Assembly (NCBI GenBank): GCA_023374025.1
Contig: SIJG01000023.1
Span: 1,635,927 to 1,699,926 of the forward strand
Length of the DNA: 64,000 nt
Reading direction: 5' to 3'
From: Heterodera schachtii
Lineage: Eukaryota; Nematoda; Chromadorea; Rhabditida; Heteroderidae
Notes under the pieces: model-generated
The model's database searches: none
What the model was told of the DNA's origin: nothing
Seen by the model: only the letters and a program-made list of their open reading frames with translations
Position numbers and translations under genes: made by a program
Shown: piece after piece, positions 33,563 to 44,639 of the stretch
How positions within the stretch are numbered: position 1 is the first letter of the stretch
Layout of the letters: each line of letters opens with the position of its first letter

Positions 33563-35067
33563 AATGACTTTGTACATATTTCGTATTTTTTCTCGACATT
33601 ATAGGTCAAAATGGGTATGTGTTTTGCGCTCAGAGACTCCGAAAATCTCCGGGAAAAAGTTTTTCATGATTTATTGCAAACCAAAAGAGTTCCTAACATT
33701 TGATTTTTTCGGGGAGCAAAAGGGATGCCATTCAGCAGCAAAAGTCAACACATTTTAAAAAGGAAATTGCCGATTTCACATAATTTTTTCATCTTCGCTA
33801 AGCTAATTAAACCAGTCGAAAACCGTCTTAATAATTGACTCAACAAAATGTCAGACAACCGAAAAGAAGCGGAAGAAAAGATGGCAAAAGCAATGTAAAA
33901 TTAAAATGCCAATTTTAAATATTGTTTTCCTTTTTTTTCAGTTTCATTTCCGCCGATTGTTGGCTTTGTGTGTACGATCTGCTTCCGGCTTCACAACTTG
34001 GCCTTGGAATTGCGATGATCAGCCACCGTTTTGACTTCTATGTGGATGAACACTTCAAGACTCGCTTCTGGACTGTGGGATCGATGACAATCAAAATGAA
34101 GTTTGAAGCGAATGGCACAGTGGGAATGGATATTGTCAATTACGATGGAAAAGAAATGCCAATTCCGCCAAATCCGCTGCCAAAGAAAGTCGTCGGATTC
34201 AAAGCCATTTCAATAAAGTGAAATTGATGATTTTTTGTTTTCCTATTTGTAAACGATTCCATCATTTTCACAGATACTTCAACAACAATTCCATCGCTTT
34301 TCTTCGCCATTTTCGTCCAATTTTCGACGCCCGTCCAATTTATTTGGCCATCGATACATTCAATGACCGCATTTTGGAGTTAATTTCGCACAACATTTGG
34401 CCAATGATCGCGACAAACATTTGTGCCATCCAATTGTCCGCCGGAATTATGCGTAGTCTTGGTAAATTCGGCCCGTCAATTCTCAACGACTGTCCATCGC
34501 TTCGCGTTGTCAATTCCTATTCCTGTGGTTTATTGCCCAAATTTCCGGCCAATGACAGTGCCATTTGGCGTCAAGGATTAGAGCGCTCAAAGCGGTGATT
34601 TTTCGATTATTTGATTTTATTTAAAGTGTTTGATGAATTCAAAATTTTTGCATTTATGTTTTGTCATATTCGTGAGCATTTTCTTAACCAATTTTCCCTC
34701 ATTTCTGGCTTTTGCCTCGGCTTCATCTCCCGTCAATTTCATCGCTGTCATTCGCTTTCCGCCGCTTTTTGATGCCTCCGTTTTGCACTTCGATCTGACC
34801 AATGGATTGACTCGGGAACAATTGACGTTGAAAAGGATGAATGAAATGGGCCATTTTCTTCTGATCCGTTGTCCGATTGTGCGCGACGAAAGCAAATGGG
34901 CAAAATGGGAGGAGGAAGCGATTGGATGGAACTTTATGGACCAGTGGAATCGGATCGAATTTGAGATGGGTCAGTGAATGAATAATGCTTATTATCAAAT
35001 TTATTGCGTTTCGATTTTTAGGCTTTTGGACGCAATGATCGGCCCAAGTGATCAGAAGCAGAAATGA
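33563..35067 (+). pseudogene. F-box family copy F, internal deletion
   Basis: It contains the short-form start MSDNRKEAEEKMAKA (33848-33894), the F-box exon (33942-34217, ISADCWLCVYDLLPASQLG) and the body exon from 34274 (FLRHFRPIFDARPIYLAID). The body exon jumps from FPANDSAI straight to a shifted RQGLERSKR and a stop, a loss of roughly 60 codons. A C-terminal exon follows in good condition (34720-34970, FDLTNGLTREQLTLKRMNE, CPIVRDESKW) and a last exon ends at 35067. Upstream (33563-33760) lie remnants of the long-form anchor exon. In front of the C-terminal exon the former intron reads in frame as a signal-peptide-like sequence from an ATG at 34633. Confidence 0.8.
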
Positions 35068-35195
35068 ATGAATGATTTGTTGAGAAATGATCTATTTAAT
35101 TGATGTGGAATTGGATAATGAATTTGAGCCCATCTGATGTATATAATATTGTTAGGTATTTTATTGTGTGATCAACTTTTATTTGTGTTCTGTAT

Positions 35196-36006
35196 CAGTG
35201 TTGCCGCGGGTTGAGAAAAATTTCGGGTTTCGGGTCGGGCACTCAAAAAATTTCGGGTTGAGAAAAACTTCGGGTTTCGAATTGACAAATTTTTATAATA
35301 TGTTTCGATAAAAAATTTTTATCGAATGAAAAATCAATAAAAATTTTCTGCGTCGCTCTTTTTCAATGTAAATTTCTCGAACAAGAGGTCTGGCGGTGCC
35401 GATAGGCGCCGCCGGGAAAAAATTTGAAAATTTGAGTGCACTTTGCTAACAGATTTTCATCAAAAATTGCCAAATTTTTGCAATTTTAAGGCAAGCGACG
35501 ATTTTTTTTGCTTTTAAAAATGCTTTTTTGTGCGCCCTTTTTCCAAAAAATTTTTTGGGAACATTGGGGGTGGGGGGGGGGGGCGGCGGTGCCGATAGGC
35601 GCCGCCGAAAAAAAATTAAAATTTTGAGTGGAATTTGTTAACAGAATTTGTCAAAAAATGACCAAATATTTCTTTAATTTATGGTTTAGACTTTTTAAAA
35701 AAGAAAAAATAATAATTTTAAGTTGAAATATTTTTTAAAACGCTTTAAATGAAATAAATTATTAGTTTTTTTCTCAAAAATTTTTAAATTTGGCGATATG
35801 ATAGTGATTCAAATATGTTTCACATTGCAAAAACTTTATCTTCTCAATATTTTACTCAGATCCCCATTCTTGCCGGTGCATATTTTTTTGCCTATGCCGC
35901 GGGTTGAGAAAAATTTCGGGTTTCGGGTCGGGCACTCGAAAAATTTCGAGTTCGGGTTTCGGGTTGAGAAAAACTTCGGGTCTCGGGTTTCGGGTTGGCA
36001 TCACTG
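35196..36006. mobile_element. hAT-like element, TSD TTCTGTAT
   Basis: The ends are CAGTGTTGCCGCGGGTTGAG and CGGGTTGGCATCACTG, with the duplication TTCTGTAT at 35188-35195 and 36007-36014. CGGGTTTCGGGTTGAGAAA words fill both ends (35210-35280, 35900-35995). Two GATA-loop hairpins lie at about 35392 and 35583. Non-coding. Confidence 0.85.
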
Positions 36007-36229
36007 TTCTGTATGCCTGGCCTTTATGTTAAGTTAATGATTTTCTGAAACCATAATTGGCTTTAAAAATGCTGGATCTTTTGATTAAATCACGTTTATT
36101 ATGCCGAAAAATTTTTGCAGACCAAAAGGTTCTTGTCCCCGCCCATTGGTTTTTAAATTTATTTTTGAATCTTTCAATTAGCACTGGCAAATTTAAACAT
36201 TCTTCTCAAATCCCAATTTGCTTCTCCAG

Positions 36230-36770
36230 TTGCCATGCATCTTGACTATAAGCCGGACAATTTGGTTTATGTTGAATTGGAAAATGGAGGCAAAACTCTC
36301 AAAGTGATTGACTTCGACGGCACTTATTTGCTGCCCGATGCAAAAGACCGTAAGGGAAAGTTGCCAATTGTCAGCGATCGTTTGAAAATTTTGACCGGCC
36401 CCGAAAGGTATAATGCGCCCGAATTTCACTTTTTGATTTTAAATTATTGTTAAGGGGTGTAAAAAAAGTGCCGGTTCCGAATCTCAAAAATCGAGACCGA
36501 GACCTAAAAAACGAGACCAAAAAAACCAAGTCAAACGATCGCCGCAAGCGAAGCCCTTTCGGCATATTTTTCAGGAGCTTCAAAAAGGGAGGACCGCCAA
36601 AGGGGGAAAAGCCGACCGGAGTGCCACCCACGGGAAGTCCACCCGCGGAGCGGGAGAAGCGAAGCCTTGGCAAAGGAAAAGCCAAAAAGGGAGGACGAGG
36701 AGGACCGCCAAAGGGACCTCCGCCGACTTTCGCCCGCCCCAACAGAATTAAAAAAGGGAAAAAAAGATGA
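36230..36770 (+). pseudogene. Protein-kinase catalytic-loop fragment with Gly/Pro/Lys-rich tail
   Basis: The exon at 36230-36407 encodes the core of a protein-kinase C-lobe. HLDYKPDNLVYVE corresponds to the catalytic loop HRDxKxxN, with Asp, Lys and Asn kept. KVIDFDGTYLL corresponds to the DFG region, with Asp kept. Reading on without splicing gives ERYNAPEF, a good APE motif, and then a stop. Splicing at GTATAATG instead joins to an exon at 36575-36770 encoding KKGGPPKGEKPTGVPPTG and further basic, Gly/Pro-rich sequence. The N-lobe and the rest of the C-lobe are absent, so this cannot be a working kinase as it stands. It may be a relic of one of the expanded kinase families of nematodes. Confidence 0.6.
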
Positions 36771-37010
36771 AGCAAAAGAAGCGATTAATTTGGAGGAGGG
36801 ATTTGAGTGATAAATGAAAATGATTTGTGAGTTGAAAGTAGAAGAAATGTTGATAAACACATTCCAATTAGCTGCAATTGAATTTTAGTGACTGATTGGT
36901 TCAACTAAATGGAATATCAATTAGAAAATTGTTTTTTTTTGTATTTGTCTGATTTTGGGTTTAGGAATTATAAACGATATTGAACAAGTAATTACCACTA
37001 ACTTTGCTTA

Positions 37011-37450
37011 GAAACTACTTAAAAATCTGAAAAATTCATAGTAGCATAACTTTTTATCTCTGAGACTTCTGTATGCTGAGATCCCGAACGTTGAATTCCA
37101 AGTCATAAAAATTACTGTAAAATGCGTTTAATTACAGTACTTAATTTGTTGTTCAAAAATTCATAAGTAAAATTCTCCGTGTAAGCAGGAGTCGTAGAGA
37201 CATTTAGTTTTTTTTTGTTGCATTTTGTAGCAAATTTTGTGCTCTTTCTGTGCGCGTCTTCCACGAAAATTTTTTTCCAGCCCTCTAGGATTTTTTTTCT
37301 CGAAAATTTTCCCGATTTTAAGCCATTTTGAGGTTTTCAGATCACCATGAAGGAGTGATCAGATCATCTCGGTGCAATTGACTTTTTTGATCAGCATAAA
37401 AACTTATGCTTGCATAAATCTTTTTCAGTTTTTAAGTAGTTTCTAAGGGA
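37011..37450. repeat. Inverted-repeat pair
   Basis: GAAACTACTTAAAAATCTGA at 37011 faces TTTTTAAGTAGTTTC near 37430, enclosing 400 bp of AT-rich DNA with no gene. 36771-37010 also shows nothing coding. Confidence 0.45.
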
Positions 37451-37562
37451 AATAGGTAGGTGCAGTTGGAAAAAAAAATTACATGCGCTATAATTTTGGA
37501 ACATAGAAAATTCTTTTCCCGAGTTCTCAATGCTATAAATTATAAGAAAAACAGGCTCTAAT

Positions 37563-38600
37563 GCACTTTATGAGTCCAAAGGTATTTTACGAGTCCAATC
37601 AAATGATAATACCTGATTTGTACACAATAACTTGTTCATGTTAGAACGAACCCTAACTTTTTGGTATCATTCGAAAGCAACACAAAGTCTGAATAATGTA
37701 ATAACTAGGGCCGCGACTTTTAGTGACGAAAAATCCCAAAATAGTTAACTAAAATAGTGACGAAAAAGTGCCAAAAAAGTGACAAAATAGTGAAAAAAGT
37801 CCGAAATAGTGACGAATAGTGACATAATTTTTGCCAAAATTTAGCAAAAAAAAAAAATTTTATTCACTAATTTCAGTTGCAAATGAGGTAAATTTCCTTT
37901 CTAACATTTGTCTTAACAAATATTGACATTTTTTAAATCAAAAATTTAGTCAAGAAAAAATTTGGGGGAAAAATTTTTACGAAAATTTTCCAATTCTTAG
38001 TGGTATTTTTCAAAAAAATTTTTATGTCGATTCTTAGGGGTGCATTTTTTGAAAAAAATTTTAGATCGATTCTTAGGGGTGCATTTTTTGATTTTATTGC
38101 ATTTTTTATTAAGGAATTTTCCAAAAAATCTCGAAATAGTGAAAAATAGTGACAAAAAGCCAAAAAAGTGAATTTTCACTATTTTAAGTGACAAAACGCC
38201 AAAATAGTGATTTCTAGTGACGAAAAATGACGTCCAAATGAAAAAATTTTAATGCAGAAATGCGTTTTTTGAGCTCCTTTCTTCAAATCAATCGAGCAAA
38301 AAAAAAGTTTTTTCACTAGAAATCGCGGCCCTAGTAATAACACGAGAAAACAAGAGAATGCTAACAATTAAAGGAAGTTGAAAACGAAAATAATCAACAA
38401 TTAAGTAATTAATCAAACTTTTTGGCAATTGCCTAAACGCTGATATTTTATATATTTTAGCTTCGTTTGACTTTGTGCTTTCGAATGATACCAAAAAGAT
38501 AGGGTTTGTTCAAACATGAACAAAGTTATTGTATAAAAACCAGGTACTGTCAATTGGTTGGACTCATAAAATACCTTTGGACTCATAAAGTGCATTCGAG
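37563..38600. mobile_element. Element with inverted GAGTCCAA arrays, host of a nested element
   Basis: The left arm (37563-37700) reads ATGAGTCCAAAGGTATTTTA and CGAGTCCAATCAA, then TTGGTATCATTCGAAAGC. The right arm (38455-38600) is its complement (GCTTTCGAATGATACCAA ... TGGACTCATAAAG). The centre has been invaded by a hAT-like element at 37706-38333. The terminal words resemble those at 50115-50440. Confidence 0.7.
37706..38333. mobile_element. hAT-like element, TSD GTAATAAC (AAATAGTGAC words)
   Basis: The TIR TAGGGCCGCGA at the left is matched by TCGCGGCCCTA at the right. The 8-bp duplication GTAATAAC is at 37698-37705 and 38334-38341. Word arrays of AAATAGTGACAAAA and the core CTTAGGGGTGCATTTTTTG are present. 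It is the same family as 57879-58508 and the relic at 26977. Confidence 0.9.
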
Positions 38601-39080
38601 CCGAAAAACACTCTTAAAAACAACATTTACTTTTTTTTGTGTTTGAAAACAAAGTTGGGGACATTTATTTAGTATTTTGAGGATTCTTTTAAAATGGCCA
38701 AAATAAATTCAAAATTTCGCAATTTTTTATACATAAGTAGATATTTGTTTTCATTTTTTTAACTTATTTTAAGACTTTAAAACTAAATGAAAAGAATTTT
38801 TTTTTAATGTATACCTAAAAATCTATTTTTTCTAATAAAAGAGATATCAAAAATCAATTGCACATTTTAGCATGATCCGTTAATGTAAGAGGCAGACGAA
38901 TGCAATTTTATGTTAAGTAGGCAGGCAATTACAATATGTACAATACAATACATACATATTTAATCATTACAACGCTTTGAGGGAATGCAGAATCAAACGA
39001 ATGTACATTGGATACACAATTAAGACCTATATATAGTATATACATAGCAATACGTCACCAAAATATGATCGATTTTCATT
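38601..39080. other. No gene seen
   Basis: AT-rich sequence containing the 3' flank of the 14-3-3 gene. No frame, inverted repeat or RNA gene could be supported. Confidence 0.45.
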
Positions 39081-40231
39081 CTATGCGTCAGCAGCGAAAT
39101 CCTTGGGCTTCCACGCGTTCAAAGCCTCCCGAATCACATGAAGAACAGTGTCCGTTTCCCCGGCCACTTCGTTTGCGCCAATTTCAGCCATCGCTTCGTC
39201 GAGTGCCTAAAATTTGAAAATGAATTCAAAAAAAAAAACAAGAAAGTCAAAAACAATGACTTTCTGCGCAATCTGACGGGCTTCCGCCGGCAACTTTAAG
39301 ACTTCAAAGTGGAACACAGCGAAGTTGTGCGCCAGGCCCAGGCGAGTCGGATTGGACGCTTTCATCTCCTTGGTGGCGATTTCAAGTCCATCTTGGTACG
39401 AATGTTTTGAGAGGTCCATGACAGCTAAAAAAAAAGAGCGAATTTGTGGTAGAAAAGAGCAAAAAAGAAAGGCACTACCAGGGCGCTCCTCCCCCGGCGC
39501 CACTTCGATCATGTAGCGGTAGTAATCGCCCTTCATCTTCAAGTAGAAAGCCTTCGCCTCAGCGTCGCTCGCCTTCGGAAGAAGCATTTCATTGATGGCT
39601 CCCTAAATGGGGGTAAATGGGAAAATGATCAAAATCCATTGGAAAAAAAACACAACTGACCAAAATATCGTGGCAAATGCTGAGCAGTTCTGACTCCATC
39701 TTCGTCCGGTACTCTTCCGCCACCTGTAAAAAAGGGAAACATCAATAAGGAACTCGCTGCTGACACTTGTGCCCCCAAACTCCACCTGTATTTGCTGGTC
39801 CGTAAGGTCCAAAGCGACGCGTTGTTCCGCGTAACAGAGCGAACGCCACGACGCACGACGCGCAGAAATTGCACCTCTGTAGGCGGCGACGAGCAACTCG
39901 CGCTCCTCGCTGTTCAAATTGGCGTCCGCTTGGATCATCTGAAAATAAAAAAAACAATTAAATGCAATGCGTCAAATCCTATCGACTAGAGTGCCACGGG
40001 ACCGGGAATTTTGGGCAAACCCGGAACTGGGACCTTTTCGGTTTGAAAAACCGGGTTTTGGATGGGAAAACCGGGACCTTGGTACTCAGTTGTCCGCTTC
40101 CAGGTCCCGGTCCCGTGGCACTCTACTATCGACCACACCTTCTGCATTGCCTCGGTCATGTCATCGTACCGTCGTGCCTTCTCACACACTCTGGCAAAGA
40201 ACAAAAGGTCCTCTTTGGAATCGTTGACCAT
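39081..40231 (-). CDS. 14-3-3 protein (divergent)
   Basis: Six exons (40231-40139, 39938-39786, 39723-39661, 39602-39479, 39424-39261, 39206-39081) total 723 bp and 240 residues, close to the usual 245-250. Landmarks are EKARRYDDMTEAM, NLNSEERELLVAAYRGAI, SARRASWRSL, AFYLKMKGDYYRYMIEV, EIATKEMKASNPTRLGLA and HNFAVFHFEVL. In the phosphopeptide groove the usual Lys49 is Arg (YRGAI), while Arg56 and the Arg-Tyr of DYYRYM are kept, so phosphoserine binding is plausible. The C-terminus (ALDEAMAEIGAN onward) is divergent and lacks the typical DNLTLWTSD. 14-3-3 proteins are dimeric cytosolic adaptors for phosphorylated partners. Intron 1 holds a 139-bp MITE. The divergence suggests a lineage-specific paralogue. 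Confidence 0.92.
39987..40125. mobile_element. 139-bp MITE in 14-3-3 intron 1, TSD CTATCGAC
   Basis: The ends TAGAGTGCCACGGGACCGGG and its complement are flanked by the 8-bp duplication CTATCGAC at 39979-39986 and 40126-40133. The inside is made of CCGGGACC/GGTTTTGAAAAACC words. It belongs to the same sequence style as the 38-bp satellite at 59253. Confidence 0.9.
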
Positions 40232-40499
40232 TGCGCAATTCGAAGAAACAATTTGTATGTAGTACGGAGTGAAAAATGCAGACGAAATATGAGTGAGTTG
40301 ATTGAAGAAAACCGCCTCTTTATATACACAATTTTTGGGCTTGCTCCACCCGACAACGACGCGCGATCCAAGCGTTTTTTTTTTCATAATTGGCAATTCG
40401 CAACAGCGGCAATTTGAATCCACGACCACGAAATGAGGAATACACTAATTTTGATTGGCTGTTGAAGCGATGCCAAATTGGGGCGACGATTCAATGGTG

Positions 40500-41300
40500 T
40501 CGAAGCCAGGGAACGGATTTATATATTTTTTTCAAACATTTTTTTGTGTATATGTATTTTATTGAGTGAGAAGCCCTCAAAAATAGCATTTTTACCACTT
40601 TTCTTTTCAATCGGAGCGAGTTTTTAGCAAAAAAAAAAAAATTAAAAATTTTTTTTGGGCTTTTGACGGCTATTTTGGGATTTTTAGCAAATATTTTAGT
40701 GATTTTTTAAAAAAAATTAGATCTTTTTTTTATAAATTAATTTTTTGTGTCACTCAAAATTTTGGCATAATGAAAATATATTCAAAAATTTCCTTTTTAC
40801 TTTTTTTTACCTTTTTTACTTTTAAGCAGAGTGGCCAAGTGTCCTTTTTTTTTAAAGATTTGTCCTTTTTTGGAGGGGCCGATCTTTGAAATTAAAAATG
40901 TCTTTTTTTAAAGATTGTCCTTTATTTTAGGCTTCCCCAAACTTTTTAAATTTTTTTGTGCTTAATTATTTATTTTGCTAATATAAGTGCTACCAAAACT
41001 TCCAATTTCAAAAATTTTTCCCGGCGGCGCCTATCGGCACCGCCGGCCCCCCAAAACGTTTTTTTTTTCTTCAGATAATGGCTTAAAACCGTAAAAATTT
41101 GTTATTTTTGGTGAAAATCTGTTAACAAATAGTGTAACTGCCCAAACTACCTTAAAGAACAGTCACAATTTTACAATTTTCTGAAATTTTTTCCTAAAAA
41201 ATCACAAAATTTAGACAATTTTTGGGCAAAATCTGTTAACAAATTGCTTCAAATTTTCAAAAATTTTCCCCGGCGGCGCCTATCGGCACCGCCGGCTTCT
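40500..41300. repeat. Degraded hAT-like elements with hairpin pair
   Basis: AGGGAACGGATTTATATATT at 40508 resembles the end of the 7938 element. CAGAGTGGCCAAGTGTCC at 40836 starts another with TTTTTTTAAAGATTTGTCC words. Two GATA-loop hairpins lie at about 41022 and 41271. Right termini and target duplications are not recognisable. Confidence 0.5.
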
Positions 41301-41739
41301 TACACTCTGTTTTTTTTTGCAAAAGTACGCCGCAAAAAAGCGGTTTTAAAAGCAAATATTTCAATCGTAAATTGGATCAGATCGGTTGATAATGTTCTTA
41401 CACTGTTTTTACAAGGTAAAAAGCCATTTTTTCAAAAATCTTTTCCGGAAGTCGGGATTCCGTAGCCATCTAAATGAAAATCAGTTACGTCCACCCCTGG
41501 TACGGAGTCCTAAATTATTCGGAATGGATGCCGGATTCGAGGTCAGCGACCCTGAAAATCTTGGTATGTTTTCAACTGGCAAAGTGAAAAAAAAATTTGT
41601 GGGCTATAAACTGTAGAAGATTTTTTGTTAAATATATGAATTTTCGATTAAAATTTACGAGTATGGAGTTAAAATTATAAAATTTTAGTTATATTAGTTT
41701 TCAAGCTTTTTACATCGGTCTGACGCTTGTACACAACTC

Positions 41740-41815
41740 GTACGAAAACGACCCCCTGCCGTACGAAAACGGCCCTCGTACGAAAACGGCCGTACGAAAA
41801 CGACCCTGACCGGTT
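41740..41815. repeat. Short tandem array (CGTACGAAAACGGCC)
   Basis: Four copies of a CGTACGAAAACGRCC unit with spacers CCCTG and CCCT. It resembles one terminus of a tandem-ended element, but the inverted partner was not found. 41301-41739 and 41816-42110 show nothing coding. Confidence 0.6.
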
Positions 41816-42114
41816 TTAGTTGTCTATAAATTGCAAACAGCTAATTTAAAAGCATAGTAAATTTAATTAAGTTAGGAATCCAAAATTTATTAACGGATAT
41901 CCATTCAATTTTTAGTTTATTTTGCTAAACTCATTACAATTCATTCGATGACAATGTAATACATGAGTATTATTTGTACATTATATGCTCAGACTGTTTA
42001 AGACTTGAAATTTTAAGTTTATGGGGACGTTTTTGCTTCGAAAATTTCTTTTTATGCGAAAAATAAGTTCTTTTTTTTGTAAGCCAACCCCAAAAAGCGT
42101 AAAAAGTGGCAAAT

Positions 42115-42440
42115 AAATCAATTCGTATGCACCGTTTTGAAGCCTTCAATATTCGTCGCCAAATTCCCATAATCCGTGTCCAACGCGCATTTGAACAGTT
42201 TTGGCACACTGTTTTGAAGTGGAGTGAAAAGCCATTTGGCCAACGCTTGTCCATCCGACGCCATGGCATTGTCATCGGCAAGAAATTCGGTGAAGAGTTC
42301 GTCATCATAAAAAGAGACAATACGAAGCGATGGAAAATCGTTGAGAATTGACGGGACGAATTTGCGCAAATGGTGGAAAATTGTGACGGACAATTGCAAG
42401 CCATGAAGATTTCTTGCGATCATTGGCCTGCCCGTGCCCA
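42115..42440 (-). pseudogene. F-box family copy I, body exon fragment
   Basis: A clean minus-strand frame covers NLHGLQLSVTIFHHLRKF, VPSILNDFPSLRIVSFYDD, AMASDGQALAKWLFTPLQN and KLFKCALDTDYGNLATNIEG. The upstream exons are missing. Confidence 0.85.
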
Positions 42441-42477
42441 TCTTTGGATTTATCATTTGTATTTTTTTTAACCAATT

Positions 42478-42855
42478 TCTCCTCTGTTGACTCCATTGTG
42501 CCCTTTGATTTGACCAACGAATTGACCCGTGAACAATTGGCATTGAAAAGAACTGACTACAACTGATATTTTTTGCTGGTCCGTTGTCCAATTGCTCGAG
42601 ACGAAAGGAAATGGACAAAATGGGAAAAGGAAGCGATTGATTGGCAACTTTATTATTAGTTTATGGATAAATTTATTGATTTCTTTAAACTGGAATTAGC
42701 TTAAGATTTTTTAAGAATAAATTTTTGAGTTCAGGCATTGCCAATTGGGACCCTGAGAGAAATTTTGAAGATCCGAGATTTACTTTGACGAATAAAGAAA
42801 AAAAATTATGGCTTAATAAGTTGTCTTCAGATGTTGATAAAAAATAAGTGAATGA
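42478..42855 (+). pseudogene. F-box family C-terminal fragment, plus strand
   Basis: DSIVPFDLTNELTREQLALK and [20 protein letters not shown] are recognisable, with an in-frame TGA after RTDYN. It is followed by a short unrelated frame, possibly an exon (42717-42847, NWDPERNFEDPRFTLTNKE), of unknown source. Confidence 0.7.
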
Positions 42856-42940
42856 AAGAAAGGGGAAAGAGGGAGGGCTTTTATAGTCGCGAAAAAATTT
42901 CGAAAATGCAAAAGCATACAAATGAACCAATAAAAATTAG

Positions 42941-42948
42941 TATAAAAG
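42941..42948 (+). promoter_or_regulatory. TATA box of F-box copy H
   Basis: TATAAAAG within AATTAGTATAAAAGTGGTTG, 99 bp before the start codon. A CTCCTCCTCCGCCAC tract and a CT-repeat (43012-43027) follow. The block is conserved in copies A and F. Confidence 0.7.
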
Positions 42949-43046
42949 TGGTTGCTCCTCCTCCGCCACTTTCATTATTATTATTTTCCATTCGCCATTT
43001 ATTTGTTTTCGTCTCTCTCTCTCTCTCCGACTTTTTCTCTCTGACA

Positions 43047-44465
43047 ATGCCTTCAAAAATGATTCTGTACGTTTTCGTATTTCTTCACAATTTTACCATT
43101 TTCCTTTTCATTTTTAGTCTGTTTGGTGTGCCAATGTTTGTCGGCTGTTGCGCCATTCTTTGGATTTATTGGGACCGCATCAAAAAACCAAAAAAGAAAA
43201 TGTAAAAAACAAACAAATTTTCAAAAATTGAAATTTATTTTTTCAGTTTCATCTCTGCCGATTGTTGGCTTTGTGTGTTCGATTTACTTGCGCCTTCACA
43301 ACTTGGCCTCGGAATTGCAATGATCAGCCACCGTTTTGACATTTACGTGGACGAACACTTTAAAACGCGCAAAAGAACATTGGCATTTATTGAAATTCGA
43401 AGCAAAATTGGAGAGAATGGCACCGATGAAATGGAAATTGTCAATTACGATGACAAACCAATGCCAATTCCGCAAAAAGTGCTGCCAAAGAAAGTCATCG
43501 GATTCAAATTCATCAGAATCTCGTAAAATTGATAATTATGCAAAAGTTTAGACAACATTTCCCATCCATTTTCAGTTTCATCGACCGCAATGCCATCGCT
43601 TTTCTCCGCCATTTTCGTCAACTTTTCGCCTCCTCTCCAATCAATTTGGCCATCAATACGCACAAAGATCGCATTGCGGAGTGCCTTTTGCGCAACATTT
43701 GGCCAATCTTCGGAAAAAACATTCATGGCATGGGATTGTCTGCCACAATTTTCCGCCGTTTACGTCAATTCGTGCCAGTCTATTCTCAACGATTTTCCAT
43801 CGCTTCGATTTGTCAGCTTATATTCTGTCAATCTCTTCGGCGAATTTCCATGCGATGACAGTGCCACTGGCATCGGATGGACAAGCGGTGACCAACTGGC
43901 TTTTCACTCCACTTCAAAGCAATGTGCCAAAGATGCTCAAATGCTCGTTGAACACGGATGAAGAGAATTGGATGTCGAGGATTGAAGCCATCAAAGCGGT
44001 GCTTACTGATTGAATTATGGCACTTTCCAGTCTGGGCTTCGCTTATTAACAAATTTTTCATGTTTTAGGTATTTGCCAATGCTTCATCCACTGCCAATTT
44101 CATTGTCCTTGTTTGGATTTCGCAGCCTTTTGCTGACTCCGTTGTGCCATTTGTTCTGACCAACGAAGTGACCCGTGAACAATTGGCATTGAAAAGAACT
44201 GACGACTACAACGGACATTTTTTGCTGATCCGTTGCCCAATTGTGCGTGACGCGGACAAATGGACGAAATGGGAAGAGGAAGCGATTGGCTCGCGAATTT
44301 ATGAATTCCCGAATAAAAGGAATCAAATTTTCATCCAAATTAACAATGAGGACGCAATCGGAGATGGGTAAGCGCATGCTTTTTCAAATTTCAATTTTAT
44401 TATGTATTTTTATTTTTAGGCTTCTTGACGTAAATCCCGGCACAAGTGATCAGCAGCAGAAGTGA
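43047..44465 (+). CDS. Signal-anchored F-box-like protein, copy H (two frameshifts)
   Basis: Six exons (43047-43066, 43118-43201, 43247-43522, 43576-43998, 44069-44367, 44420-44465) follow the structure of copy A. The long-form start gives an anchor (MILLFGVPMFVGCCAILW) and a basic stop-transfer (RIKKPKKK). Then come the F-box-like exon (ISADCWLCVFDLLAPSQLG), the body (NIWPIFGKNIHGMGLSATIF) and the C-terminal domain (FVLTNEVTREQLALKRTDD, CPIVRDADKWTKWEEEA). The last exon ends GTSDQQQK. Two single-base insertions in exon 4 (an A in VP/SILND near 43777, and a G near 43869) break the frame; without them the model is 382 codons. It is therefore either recently broken or mis-sequenced. It lacks the VPETVITI repeats of copy A. 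Role inferred as a membrane-located SCF adaptor, unproven. Confidence 0.75.
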
Positions 44466-44639
44466 ATGAATGATTTGCTGAGAAGTGATCGACCAAATTG
44501 AATTATGGAATTATTGACGTGCTCATAGAAATTGTCTTTTTTTTTATCATAGAATGGTCATTGATCAACATATGAATATTTGGGTTAATGTCTTAAGAAT
44601 AATTTTAGTGATTTCTCGAAACCGGATTTATCCATAGAA

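Noticed and set aside
36371..36860. Minus-strand Phe/Arg/Gly-rich frames opposite the kinase tail exon
   Set aside because: Antisense of a GGA/CCN-rich low-complexity exon; no motif or splice structure.
41386..41616. 76-codon frame
   Set aside because: AT-rich composition with no hydrophobic, repeat or domain feature and no splice context; likely random.
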